From contig NZ_BNAL01000019.1 in the NCBI RefSeq assembly GCF_014653275.1, positions 1 through 59,841 of the forward strand: a DNA stretch of 59,841 nt, written 5' to 3'. Below, piece after piece: positions 17,807 to 25,784 of this stretch. Position 1 is the stretch's first letter. Every line of letters begins with the position of its first letter. The translations under genes and the position numbers were made by a program. Source of the stretch: Deinococcus piscis (lineage in GTDB: Bacteria; Deinococcota; Deinococci; Deinococcales; Deinococcaceae). The notes beneath the pieces are model-generated. The model was not told where the DNA came from. It ran no database searches and saw nothing but the letters and a program-made list of their open reading frames with translations.

Positions 17807-18175
17807 ATGACCAAACAAAAGACCCAAGACCTCAGCCAGCTGCAAGCGCTGGTCGAAGCAGCCCGCGAGCGCCGGGCTGAGAATGTGCGCGTGCTGGACC
17901 TGACCGGCGTCAGCACTTCTCTTGATTACTTCATCATCTGCACCGCCACCGCAGGCTTGCAGCTGAACGCCGTCCAGCAGAGCATCCGTGACCGCGCCGA
18001 AGAAGTCGGCCTGCCTGCCCCCAGCGTAGAAGGCCCCAGTGAACGCTGGCTGCTGCTGTCCTTTGGGGCCATCACGGTCCACATTATGACCAAAGAAGCC
18101 CGCGAGTATTACGACCTCGAAGGTCTGTGGAGCGACGCCCAGGACCTCGACTTTCCCGAAGTGGTGACCAGCTGA
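17807..18175 (+). CDS. rsfS: Ribosome silencing factor
   Basis: A 122-residue RsfS/Iojap protein. It binds ribosomal protein uL14 on the large subunit and blocks joining to the small subunit when nutrients run low. Diagnostic segments are VLDLTGVSTSLDYFIICTATAGLQLNAV, the GPSERWLLLSFGAITVHIMTKEAREYYDLEGLW block and the terminal WSDAQDL. An AAGGAG ribosome site lies 5 bases before the ATG. It is the last gene of the yqeK-LCP-rsfS unit, a common bacterial grouping, and is followed by a strong terminator. Confidence 0.95.
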   Translation: MTKQKTQDLSQLQALVEAARERRAENVRVLDLTGVSTSLDYFIICTATAGLQLNAVQQSIRDRAEEVGLPAPSVEGPSERWLLLSFGAITVHIMTKEAREYYDLEGLWSDAQDLDFPEVVTS

Positions 18176-18202
18176 GGCTGGCCCAGCATCCGCCGCCCAA
18201 GT

Positions 18203-18237
18203 CGCCCACCCCATAGCCGGGTGGGCGGTTCTTTTTT
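18203..18237 (+). terminator. Terminator after rsfS
   Basis: CGCCCACCC (18203-18211) pairs with GGGTGGGCG (18219-18227) across a seven-base loop, followed by GTTCTTTTTT. It closes the yqeK-LCP-rsfS operon. Confidence 0.88.
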
Positions 18238-18303
18238 GCGGCTGCACCGCATCTGACAGAGCGCTGACGAAAACAGCCCGCCGCTGGGGCACAATGTCAG
18301 GCG

Positions 18304-18993
18304 ATGAACCATGTCGTCGTAATCGAAGACGAGGCCACGGTCCGGGAAGTGCTGCGCTTTCACCTGGAGCGGGCCGGTCTCACGGTCAATGCCTACGCTA
18401 CGGTGTCTGAGGCAGAAGATGCCCTGGCGGGTGCGGACGCCCTGGTGCTGGACTGGATGCTGCCCGGGGAGAGCGGGCTGGGCCTGCTACGGCGGCTGCG
18501 CTCGCACCCCGAGCTGCGGCGACTTCCCGTGCTGATGCTGACCGCCCGCGCTGCCGAAGCCGAGCGGGTCGAGGGCCTGGAAACCGGCGCGGACGACTAC
18601 CTGACCAAACCGTTCGGGGCCGCTGAGCTGGTGGCGCGTGTGCGCGCCCTGCTGCGCCGCACCCAGCCGGAGCTACCGCAGCAACTGAGCAACGGCCCGC
18701 TGCACATTGACCTGGCCGCTGCCGACGCCCGCCTGAACGGCCAACGCCTGAGCCTGACCCGCCGCGAGTTCGATCTCCTGACCTTCCTGACCCAGAATGC
18801 AGGCCGGGTTTACTCGCGCACCGAGCTGCTGGACCGCGTCTGGGGAGCAGATTTCCTGGGCGGCGAGCGCACGGTGGATCAGCACATCACGCAGCTGCGC
18901 TCGCACCTGGGCGACGCACCGGGAGCACCGACTTTTCTGGAGACGGTGCGTGGCCGTGGCTACCGCATGCGGGCGTGGGAAGGAGAAGAATAG
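18304..18993 (+). CDS. PhoB/OmpR-family response regulator
   Basis: A 229-residue regulator. The receiver domain has ED at 8-9, phospho-acceptor Asp50, a Thr in LMLTARA and Lys in YLTKPFGA. The winged-helix domain (about 130-226) ends ETVRGRGYRMRAW. CACAAT 8 bases before the ATG suggests leaderless transcription. The histidine kinase gene overlaps its stop codon (TAGTG), so the two form a two-component pair. PhoB/PhoR-like control of phosphate genes is possible from the layout, but no phosphate gene is adjacent. Confidence 0.9.
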   Translation: MNHVVVIEDEATVREVLRFHLERAGLTVNAYATVSEAEDALAGADALVLDWMLPGESGLGLLRRLRSHPELRRLPVLMLTARAAEAERVEGLETGADDYLTKPFGAAELVARVRALLRRTQPELPQQLSNGPLHIDLAAADARLNGQRLSLTRREFDLLTFLTQNAGRVYSRTELLDRVWGADFLGGERTVDQHITQLRSHLGDAPGAPTFLETVRGRGYRMRAWEGEE

Positions 18994-20054
18994 TGGGGGG
19001 AGAATACAATCACGCTGTGCCCGCAGGGCCAGGACAGCCAGGAGCAGAAGCGACTGGCCTGGCCCCGAACTGGCTGGACGCTTTGCCGCAGGCGGTGCTC
19101 CTGTACCGCCGCGAGCACACGGAGCTGGGCGAGGGCCTGACCGTCAGCGGGCTGAACCGCGCTGCCAGCGAACTGTGGGGTGTCCCGGAACACCGCGCCC
19201 TGGGCCGTCCACTGCTCGAAGTGGTGCGCCGCCATACCCTGGAAACACTGGCCGAGCGCGGAGGCGAGCTGGAGCTGGAAGTCAGCGGCAAGACGCTGCG
19301 CTGCCAGGCCCGGCCTGAGGGGCAGGGCGGCGCACTGATTCTGGAAGACATCAGCGAATATCGCCGCCGGGAAGCGGAGCTGCGCGAGGCCACCGCCGTG
19401 CTCTCGCACGAATTCCGTACACCTGTCACGGCCATTCGCGGCATTCTCGAAGCGCTGGAATACGACATGCCCGCCGAGTTGCAGCAAAGCTTCGTGGCGC
19501 AGGGGTTGCAGGAAACCGAGCGGCTGGCCCGGCTGGTCGAGGACCTGGCGGTGGGCTTCCGGCCCACCCGTGCCCGCACCCTGACGCTTTCCGAAGCCTT
19601 CGAGCGTGTAGAGCGCCTGCTGGCCGCCGAATACGACCTGAACACGCAGGCGGGCAGCGTGCCCCGGCGCAGCCGCACGGCCCCGCGCAAAGCTGGACAG
19701 GTGAGCTTTGGTGAAGACCACCTTGTCCGCGCTGACCCCGACAAACTGCTGCAAGTGCTGCTGAACCTGATTGAGAATGCCCTGAAGTACGGCCCCGAAG
19801 GTGGCCAGATTGAAGTGCAGACTCAGCCCAACGGGCCCTGGGTCGAGGTGGCGGTGCTAGACCGGGGCAGCCCCATCTCTGACACTGAGGGGCTGTTCCG
19901 CGCCCACACCCGTGGCCGCCATGTCAGCGGGCAGGGCAGCGGCATGGGGCTCTATATCGTGCGCTCCATCGTGCAGGGCTGGGGTGGGCAAGCCTGGGCT
20001 GAGCGCCGGGGCGAGCGCAACGCTTTTTGCTTTACTGTGCCGGGCGTGGGCTGA
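18993..20054 (+). CDS. Sensor histidine kinase, soluble, PAS-HisKA-HATPase
   Basis: A 353-residue kinase without membrane helices. A PAS-like segment (about 28-120) precedes the HisKA helix with phospho-acceptor His139 in VLSHEFRTP. The ATP-binding part has the N-box LLNLIENALKYGPEGG, a DRG segment and the G-box GQGSGMGLYIVRSIV. I start it at GTG 18993, overlapping the regulator's TAG stop. Lack of membrane segments means it must sense a cytoplasmic signal or interact with a membrane partner, as PhoR-type kinases can. Confidence 0.88.
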   Translation: MGGEYNHAVPAGPGQPGAEATGLAPNWLDALPQAVLLYRREHTELGEGLTVSGLNRAASELWGVPEHRALGRPLLEVVRRHTLETLAERGGELELEVSGKTLRCQARPEGQGGALILEDISEYRRREAELREATAVLSHEFRTPVTAIRGILEALEYDMPAELQQSFVAQGLQETERLARLVEDLAVGFRPTRARTLTLSEAFERVERLLAAEYDLNTQAGSVPRRSRTAPRKAGQVSFGEDHLVRADPDKLLQVLLNLIENALKYGPEGGQIEVQTQPNGPWVEVAVLDRGSPISDTEGLFRAHTRGRHVSGQGSGMGLYIVRSIVQGWGGQAWAERRGERNAFCFTVPGVG

Positions 20055-20142
20055 ACTGCCAAGCACTCCGGAGGCCTAGAGAGCGTCGGGGGCACAACTT
20101 GCCATCTTGCCTCCCTCCTCTGGCCGTGCCCACCGCCGCGGC

Positions 20143-20583
20143 TCAGTACGTCTTGGGCACCAGCCTCAGCACCTGAATCTCTTTGCTGACCGCCAGATTC
20201 TTGAGGCGCTCACCGTCCAGGTCGCCCGCGCGGGCCAGGGCTTCGGCTTTGCGGCGGTCAATACTCGCCGCTTCCAGGGCCGCCGCGTCACCGAACACCT
20301 CTCGGAAGCGGTCCAGCGGGTACTCGATGCGGCGCGACACTTTCAGCTCGGCGCGGTAGAGGTCGGTTTCAGCACTCTCTCCCGCCGCCAGCGCCTGCTT
20401 GATCAGGGCACCCAACTCTTCTTTTTCGGCCTCCAGGCCCTGCACGGTATCGCGCAGCATGGCGTAGCGCTCCAGCAGCTGCGGCAGGGTCATGGTCTCA
20501 GGGGACAGGTCATCCGGTTCGCCGCCAACTTCGCCGGAAAACTCAGCGGGCAGTCCACCTTCGGGGGTCCAGTCTTGGGTCAT
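20143..20583 (-). CDS. Hypothetical coiled-coil protein
   Basis: A 146-residue protein I do not recognise. The middle (about 30-75) is strongly helical and coiled-coil-like (LPQLLERYAMLRDTVQGLEAEKEELGALIKQAL). The rest is charged and ends LVPKTY. No cysteine pairs, membrane segment or signal. TAAGCT 6 bases ahead of the ATG supports it as a real leaderless gene. It lies divergently from the carbonic anhydrase gene. Confidence 0.6.
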   Translation of the reverse strand: MTQDWTPEGGLPAEFSGEVGGEPDDLSPETMTLPQLLERYAMLRDTVQGLEAEKEELGALIKQALAAGESAETDLYRAELKVSRRIEYPLDRFREVFGDAAALEAASIDRRKAEALARAGDLDGERLKNLAVSKEIQVLRLVPKTY

Positions 20584-20660
20584 GGCCTTAGCTTAGCGGG
20601 CACAGGAGTCCGGGGAGCAACCGTAGTCAGGGCACAGGCACGGGTGGAATACTGGGCAGC

Positions 20661-21458
20661 ATGTCCCAGAGTTCAGAACAGCCTAGCCCGCGTCCAGAGC
20701 TTGACCAGAATGCAGCCGCCGCTGAGGCCGCAACCGATTTGCCCGACGAGCTGCTCGGCGCTGCGCTGGAGCGGCGGCTGCTCAAGGCCATCCGGCGCGG
20801 CGCATCTATGGAAGACATCGCTGAACTGCGGCCCAACCGTGTCTCAACTCCCGAAGAAGCGATTCAGGCCCTGGAAGACGGCAACACCCGCTTCTTTTCT
20901 GGGCAGGCCCGCCGCCCTGAGATCAGCGCCAACGAGCGCCGCGCCCAGATCATCGGGCAGACGCCTTTTGCCGCCGTGCTGGCGTGCAGTGACAGCCGGG
21001 TGCCCGTTGAGCTGGTGTTTGACCAGGGCCTGGGCGACCTGTTCGTGGTGCGGGTGGCCGGTAACGTGGTCGGTGAAGCCGGGCTGGGCACGCTGGAATA
21101 CGCCATTCGGCACCTGCAAGTGCAGTTGGTGCTGGTGCTGGGACACGAGGGCTGCGGAGCGGTGGCCGCCGCCATGCTTCCTCAGGACGAAATTGACCAA
21201 GAGCCAGAGCATCTGCGCCACTTGATTGGGCAGATTCAGCCCAGTGTGGAGAACCTGCCCACCATCCGCGACAAAAAAGCCCGGATGCGCGAAGCTGTAA
21301 TCAGCAATGTGCGGCTTCAGGTCCACCGCCTGCGGCAGCAGTCTGTCATCCGCGAAGCCGAGGCCAGCGGACGCATTCGGGTGATCGGCGGGTACTACGA
21401 GATTGGTTCGGGCGCAGTGGATCTGCTGACCGAGCCCGAAGAGTTGCAGGTGGATTAA
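20661..21458 (+). CDS. Beta-class carbonic anhydrase
   Basis: A 265-residue enzyme that interconverts CO2 and bicarbonate. Zinc ligands Cys109, His162 and Cys165 with the Asp111/Arg113 pair are visible in ACSDSRVP and GHEGCGA. The substrate-channel segments ([24 protein letters not shown]) are standard, as is the C-terminal [16 protein letters not shown]. An extra N-terminal region of about 60 residues, acidic then helical, precedes the usual domain and is of unknown role. AATACT lies 7 bases before the ATG. Cytoplasmic; no signal peptide is seen. Confidence 0.92.
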   Translation: MSQSSEQPSPRPELDQNAAAAEAATDLPDELLGAALERRLLKAIRRGASMEDIAELRPNRVSTPEEAIQALEDGNTRFFSGQARRPEISANERRAQIIGQTPFAAVLACSDSRVPVELVFDQGLGDLFVVRVAGNVVGEAGLGTLEYAIRHLQVQLVLVLGHEGCGAVAAAMLPQDEIDQEPEHLRHLIGQIQPSVENLPTIRDKKARMREAVISNVRLQVHRLRQQSVIREAEASGRIRVIGGYYEIGSGAVDLLTEPEELQVD

Positions 21459-21504
21459 TCCGCCTGGGCTAGCCAGGCTATGCACGTCCTAGTATCTTGG
21501 ACGC

Positions 21505-22215
21505 GTGCATTCCTTACAGAAAGCAGCCCGGATTCTGGGGGCCTTCGATGCCGCGCAGCCGGAGTGGGGCGTGCGGGCGCTGGCCACCCAGTTGCAGATG
21601 CCCCGCGCCACGGTCCATGCCTACCTGGCGGGCTTGACTGAAGCGGGCCTGCTGCGGCGCACGCCAGCCGGGCGCTACCGGCTGTCGTGGCGGCTGGCCG
21701 AAATGGGCGCACAGCTCAACATCTCACTGCCCTGGTTTATGGCGGCCCGGCAACTGCTTACGCACCTCGCGCTGGACATCCAGACGGTGGCTTTTTTGTG
21801 CCTGCTCGAAGACACCGAAGTGGTCTGCGCCATCCGGGAGCGCCACCCCGCCGCCGACATTGATATGCCGCTCGACACCTATCTGCCCAGTACAGCCACG
21901 GCCAGCGGCAAGGTGCTCTACGCCTACTTGGACATGGAGCCGCCAGAGTTTTCCATCTGCACGCCGTCTTCTATCTCGACTGCTGACGAGTGGGCCACCG
22001 AACTGGCGCGGGTCCGCCGCCGGGGCTACGCCTACTCCATTGAGGAGTGGGTGCCAGGTCAATGCACCCTGGCGCTGCCCTACTGGTACGGGGGGCAAGT
22101 GGTGGCCGCTGTGGGCGTGCAGATGACCGCCGAGCGCTACCTGCGCGAAGAAAGGGTACTGCGCGAAGAAGTCATGCGCATACTGAAAGAGCATGGCGTC
22201 TCGGCGCAGCCTTGA
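21505..22215 (+). CDS. IclR-family transcriptional regulator
   Basis: A 236-residue regulator. An N-terminal winged helix-turn-helix (about 3-60; LATQLQMPRATVHAYLAGLTEAGLL) is followed by the IclR effector-binding domain (about 75-230). The start is GTG at 21505, with TAGTAT (21490-21495) nine bases upstream; no in-frame ATG fits. The effector and targets are unknown; the nearest candidates by position are its own promoter or the carbonic anhydrase gene just upstream. It converges on the dynamin-like gene with only 13 bases between them. Confidence 0.85.
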   Translation: MHSLQKAARILGAFDAAQPEWGVRALATQLQMPRATVHAYLAGLTEAGLLRRTPAGRYRLSWRLAEMGAQLNISLPWFMAARQLLTHLALDIQTVAFLCLLEDTEVVCAIRERHPAADIDMPLDTYLPSTATASGKVLYAYLDMEPPEFSICTPSSISTADEWATELARVRRRGYAYSIEEWVPGQCTLALPYWYGGQVVAAVGVQMTAERYLREERVLREEVMRILKEHGVSAQP

Positions 22216-22228
22216 CCCTGGCAGGGGC

Positions 22229-23977
22229 TCAGGAGATGGGCTGTGCCGGGGCAGGGGTCACAGCCGGCTCCGGCTCCCCTTGCAGCTCTGCCACCTGCGT
22301 CCGTAGCGCCTGCAACCGCGCCTGCAACTCGCCCAGTGAAGCTTCAGCAGCGGCCAGGCGCTCCTCCTCCTGGGCTGTAAAGCGGGTGTAAGGACTGATC
22401 GCGTCGCGTAGCCGGGCGTCGGCCCGCTCCTGCTCGCGCTCGTACTCGCGCCGCACAATGCGTTCCAGGGCTTCACGCAGTTCTTCGACCCGCGCCCGCA
22501 GCTGCCGGTGCGCAGCCAGGCGCTTGTTGGGCAGCACAAACAGGCCCAGGCTGCCCAGCGTCAGCCCAGCCAAAATGCCGCCGGTAAAGTCCAGCGCCGA
22601 AGCGCCCACCAGCGCCCCGATGCCCACGCCTAGACCCATCCCACCAGCCAGGCCACCGATCATGCCTTTCATGGAGTCCTCGGCATCACGCGACAGTTCG
22701 CGGGCCAGGCCCTGCTCGGTGGTGGTTTCCAGGTGTTCGCGGGCGCTGCCAGCAATGCCCTCCAGCAGCGCGGCGCGGTCATAGGAAAAGCGCGTGCGGG
22801 CCACATCCTGCGAGGGCTGGCGGCGAATCAGAAACGCCTGCACGTCCTCCCAGAAGTGCAAGTTGGCCTCCACGAAGCGGTCAATCATGTGCGAAAACTG
22901 CCGGTCAATGGCGTCCGGCAATTCAGCCACCGCCTCGGCGCGGAACTGTTCTTCCAGCTCGCGGCCATTCATCAGACCGCGCACGTTAGAAAAGCGCAGC
23001 TTCTGGTCTATGAACCGGTCAGCCCGCATCTCGAACTCGCCCAGCAGGCGGCCCACGCGGTTCAGTTGGCCGTCCAGCTCACCCAGCATGCTCTCGCCGT
23101 GGCGTACGCGCTGGGCTTCCAGGTCACGCAGAATCTCCAGGTCAGCGCTTAGCGTTTCGCGGGCGGCATGGGTGCGGCGCACTTCGCCGTCCAGCAGCTC
23201 AGCGGCGGTGTTCAGCGGCCCTTGCAGCTTCAGCCGGGTGCGCTCCGTTTCCGAGAGGCGGCGGCTCAGGGCATCCCGCAGCGCAGCGAACCCGGCGTCG
23301 CCCCCGCGCTGCTCACCCCGCGCACTCACCAGAAATACCGGCGGATTCAGGCCCAGCACGCCGCGTGCGCCTTTTTCCACATGCTCGCGCACCTGCTCAC
23401 GCTGCTCGGCAGTTTCCAGCAGGTCGGCCTTGTTGACCACCATCACCACGCTGCGGCCCCACTTGGCGGCCAATTCCAGAAATTGCCGCTCGGACTCAGT
23501 AAAGGGCCGGTCCGCACTGGTCAGAAACAGCACCAGGTCAGCGCGGGGCAAAAAGCCTTCGGTCAGTGCCTGATGCTGGCGAATGATGGCATTGGTCCCC
23601 GGGGTATCCACCAGCGCCACCCCTTCCAGCCCCGGCAGCGGATGGGTCAGCCGGCTGACAAAGGGGTCAGCAGTCGGCTGCATCTCACCGGCTCGCTCAC
23701 CGTTGACGAGCACATAGATGCGGTCAGTGGTCGGGGTCACGCCTTCAGGCAACGCGGCTGTCCCCAGCAGCGCATTCACGAAACTGCTTTTGCCAGCATT
23801 GAACTCACCCACCACCACCAGCAAAAAGGTCTCGTCCAGCGCCGAGAGGGCCTGACGGGCATGGCCCTGCACCTCTTCAGGTGCGCCGCAGCGGGATAGG
23901 AGGGCCTGAACATCAGCCAGGAGGGTGCGCTCCTGTGTCAGCAGTTGCTGCACCCGGTCAGAGACCAACATGGACAT
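22229..23977 (-). CDS. Bacterial dynamin-like GTPase
   Basis: A 582-residue large GTPase. The G1 loop GEFNAGKSS (57-65), switch threonines at about 81-84, G3 DTPGTN (124-129) and G4 NKAD (about 181-184) are intact. Long helices follow, then a glycine-rich double hydrophobic segment (about 435-480) that could dip into the membrane like the paddle of bacterial dynamins, then a coiled coil and a Pro/Ala tail. Such proteins remodel or tether membranes. TACACT lies 7 bases before the ATG. No second dynamin gene lies next to it, unlike the paired arrangement in many bacteria. Confidence 0.83.
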   Translation of the reverse strand: MSMLVSDRVQQLLTQERTLLADVQALLSRCGAPEEVQGHARQALSALDETFLLVVVGEFNAGKSSFVNALLGTAALPEGVTPTTDRIYVLVNGERAGEMQPTADPFVSRLTHPLPGLEGVALVDTPGTNAIIRQHQALTEGFLPRADLVLFLTSADRPFTESERQFLELAAKWGRSVVMVVNKADLLETAEQREQVREHVEKGARGVLGLNPPVFLVSARGEQRGGDAGFAALRDALSRRLSETERTRLKLQGPLNTAAELLDGEVRRTHAARETLSADLEILRDLEAQRVRHGESMLGELDGQLNRVGRLLGEFEMRADRFIDQKLRFSNVRGLMNGRELEEQFRAEAVAELPDAIDRQFSHMIDRFVEANLHFWEDVQAFLIRRQPSQDVARTRFSYDRAALLEGIAGSAREHLETTTEQGLARELSRDAEDSMKGMIGGLAGGMGLGVGIGALVGASALDFTGGILAGLTLGSLGLFVLPNKRLAAHRQLRARVEELREALERIVRREYEREQERADARLRDAISPYTRFTAQEEERLAAAEASLGELQARLQALRTQVAELQGEPEPAVTPAPAQPIS

Positions 23978-24034
23978 GGGTCACAGTGTAGCGGTATGGG
24001 AAGCACAGGGCATAGGCGAAGAACAGCGCTCGCC

Positions 24035-24826
24035 TCAGGGCCTGAGCAGCTTGCCAATATTATTGAATGAGGCAGTAATGTCGTAGGTGCCCGTCTTGTC
24101 TGGCAGCCTGAGTACCTGTGAACCAACCTGCTGGGTGACGGCCAAGCTTATGGTCAGTGACCGTCCGTCGTCAGCGTAGTCGAACATGGTGTATGTGGCT
24201 CCGCTCACGTTGGTAGGTGCAATGTAGTCAGCCAGCAAATTGGCTGTTGCCCCAGTAGGCACCCCTGGTGCTGTGCCTGCATTCGCTGCGGCTACCGTTG
24301 CAGCGTTCAGTTCCACATTGGCGCGGTACTCAGCCAAGACCCAGGTCCGGTTATCATTCAGGGGGTTGGCTCCTGGATTGCGCCAGCTGGAATCGGCTGT
24401 CCCCTGTACCCAAACCGAGCGACGAACAGGGTAGTAGGCTCGGAAGCGGAAGCAGCCCGCTGAGTTGGTGGCACAAGATACGCCCGGATTCTCTGGCAAC
24501 AGGAACATGGCGGCAATCGGATCGGTACCGACCACCCAGGTATTGCCCCCAGTCGGCTTTTGCGTGAGGGAAGTGGTTGTCATCGTAATGCTTGATCCAC
24601 TGGGATAGACGAACCAGGCATCCTTGAGATTGGAGGCCATGAGCTGCTGCGCATTGAGCACTTCCTGCTGCAACTCGGCGCGGCTGGAAGAGGACATAGA
24701 GACACTGCTGCCCTGGGTGAAGAACTGACTGACCAACAGGACCAACAAGCTTAAGATGGCCAGAGCCACCAGCAGTTCAACCAGTGTCAGACCAGCAGCA
24801 TGCACACTTCTCGCAGTATTCATCAC
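24035..24826 (-). CDS. Type IV pilin-like protein, PilW/GspJ-like
   Basis: A 263-residue prepilin. The N-terminus AAG|LTLVELLVALAIL is a class III signal, cut after Gly12, with Glu at mature position 5. The hydrophobic helix is followed by a 220-residue beta-rich head with two cysteines (SCATNSAGC). Size matches PilW or GspJ minor pilins. It is the last gene of a four-gene operon, each overlapping the next by 4 bases. Role: minor pilus or pseudopilus subunit, perhaps in DNA uptake or secretion. Confidence 0.83.
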   Translation of the reverse strand: MMNTARSVHAAGLTLVELLVALAILSLLVLLVSQFFTQGSSVSMSSSSRAELQQEVLNAQQLMASNLKDAWFVYPSGSSITMTTTSLTQKPTGGNTWVVGTDPIAAMFLLPENPGVSCATNSAGCFRFRAYYPVRRSVWVQGTADSSWRNPGANPLNDNRTWVLAEYRANVELNAATVAAANAGTAPGVPTGATANLLADYIAPTNVSGATYTMFDYADDGRSLTISLAVTQQVGSQVLRLPDKTGTYDITASFNNIGKLLRP

Positions 24827-25311
24827 AGTCTCCCCGGATTGACAATGTCCAACACAATGGTGACGGCCTTGCCATCAGCATCCGTAGACTTGACAGTAAC
24901 GCGGCGCATATCTGGCATGCTGGTTGGTACTGTGGCTGAGCAAGCGCCGGGCTGCTTAAACACCGCGTTGACCGCACTCCCAGCATTTCCCCCACGCTTA
25001 TCTAGGCCCTGCACCTGTACCGTGGTTCCAGCCGGGACCGCGCCTTCCATTTCCACACAAACGTTGCCATAGTTGGCCAATGCCTTGGCTGAAGATGTCC
25101 AGCTCGCTTTGACATTTTCGACCACCTGCTGCACTTTGGTGGTTGAAGCCAAGCGCTGTTGGCTCTTTCCATTAATATTAAGAGTTCCCAGAAGTGTAGA
25201 AGAAAGCACAGCCATCAGAATGGCGAACAAAGCTATAGCAACGAGAATCTCTACAAGGGTAAATCCCGCCTGAGTCACAAAAGACGTACGATATGCATTT
25301 GCTTTCATCAT
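24823..25311 (-). CDS. Type IV pilin-like protein, PilV/GspI-like
   Basis: A 162-residue prepilin with the signal TQAG|FTLVEILVAIALF, cut after Gly16, and Glu at mature position 5. The globular part has two cysteines (NVCVEME and PGACSAT) that could form a disulfide loop. It overlaps both neighbours by 4 bases (ATGA), so the set is probably made in fixed ratio. Confidence 0.83.
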   Translation of the reverse strand: MMKANAYRTSFVTQAGFTLVEILVAIALFAILMAVLSSTLLGTLNINGKSQQRLASTTKVQQVVENVKASWTSSAKALANYGNVCVEMEGAVPAGTTVQVQGLDKRGGNAGSAVNAVFKQPGACSATVPTSMPDMRRVTVKSTDADGKAVTIVLDIVNPGRL

Positions 25312-25784
25312 GGGGTCACCGGCACCATCATGGCTTTGCCAGTTACGCCGACAAGGCGAACTTCGTAGGAACGTATGCCTTCATAGGGACTCACCAATTC
25401 AAATACTGTCCCCGTTGCACTTCTCAGCTCACCGAACGGTGCTCCAAACGTTACAGAAGACCCTTCACAACTGGTCTTGCACCGAAGCTGGACTCCTTTG
25501 GGGAGGGCCTGCATGGTGGAGCTAGCGGAGGCTGGACCAAGCCCATACTGCCCCGCAGCATTCCAACTCATTTTCATATCTACACTATCCTTCTGGGCTT
25601 GGGCGCGTGCTTGACGCAGCTGAGAAGTAATAAGCGCTGCAGCGTCACGTACTTCAGCTGCTTGAACATTGCGAATGTAATTCACTATGCCCATGCTCAA
25701 TAGAATGCCCAGGATGGCCATAACGACCAAGACTTCAATAAGCGAAAACCCTGCTTGACGGTGATTTTCCAAGGACTGGATCAT
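25308..25784 (-). CDS. Type IV pilin-like protein, FimT/GspH-like
   Basis: A 158-residue prepilin. RQAG|FSLIEVLVVMAILGILL is the class III signal (cut after Gly12, Glu at mature position 5). The helix continues into AAALITSQLRQARAQAQ, which resembles FimT/GspH proteins. FimT homologues in other bacteria bind DNA during natural transformation, a possible but unproven role here. Cysteines at LRCKTSCEG may bond. Overlaps neighbours by 4 bases. Confidence 0.83.
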   Translation of the reverse strand: MIQSLENHRQAGFSLIEVLVVMAILGILLSMGIVNYIRNVQAAEVRDAAALITSQLRQARAQAQKDSVDMKMSWNAAGQYGLGPASASSTMQALPKGVQLRCKTSCEGSSVTFGAPFGELRSATGTVFELVSPYEGIRSYEVRLVGVTGKAMMVPVTP

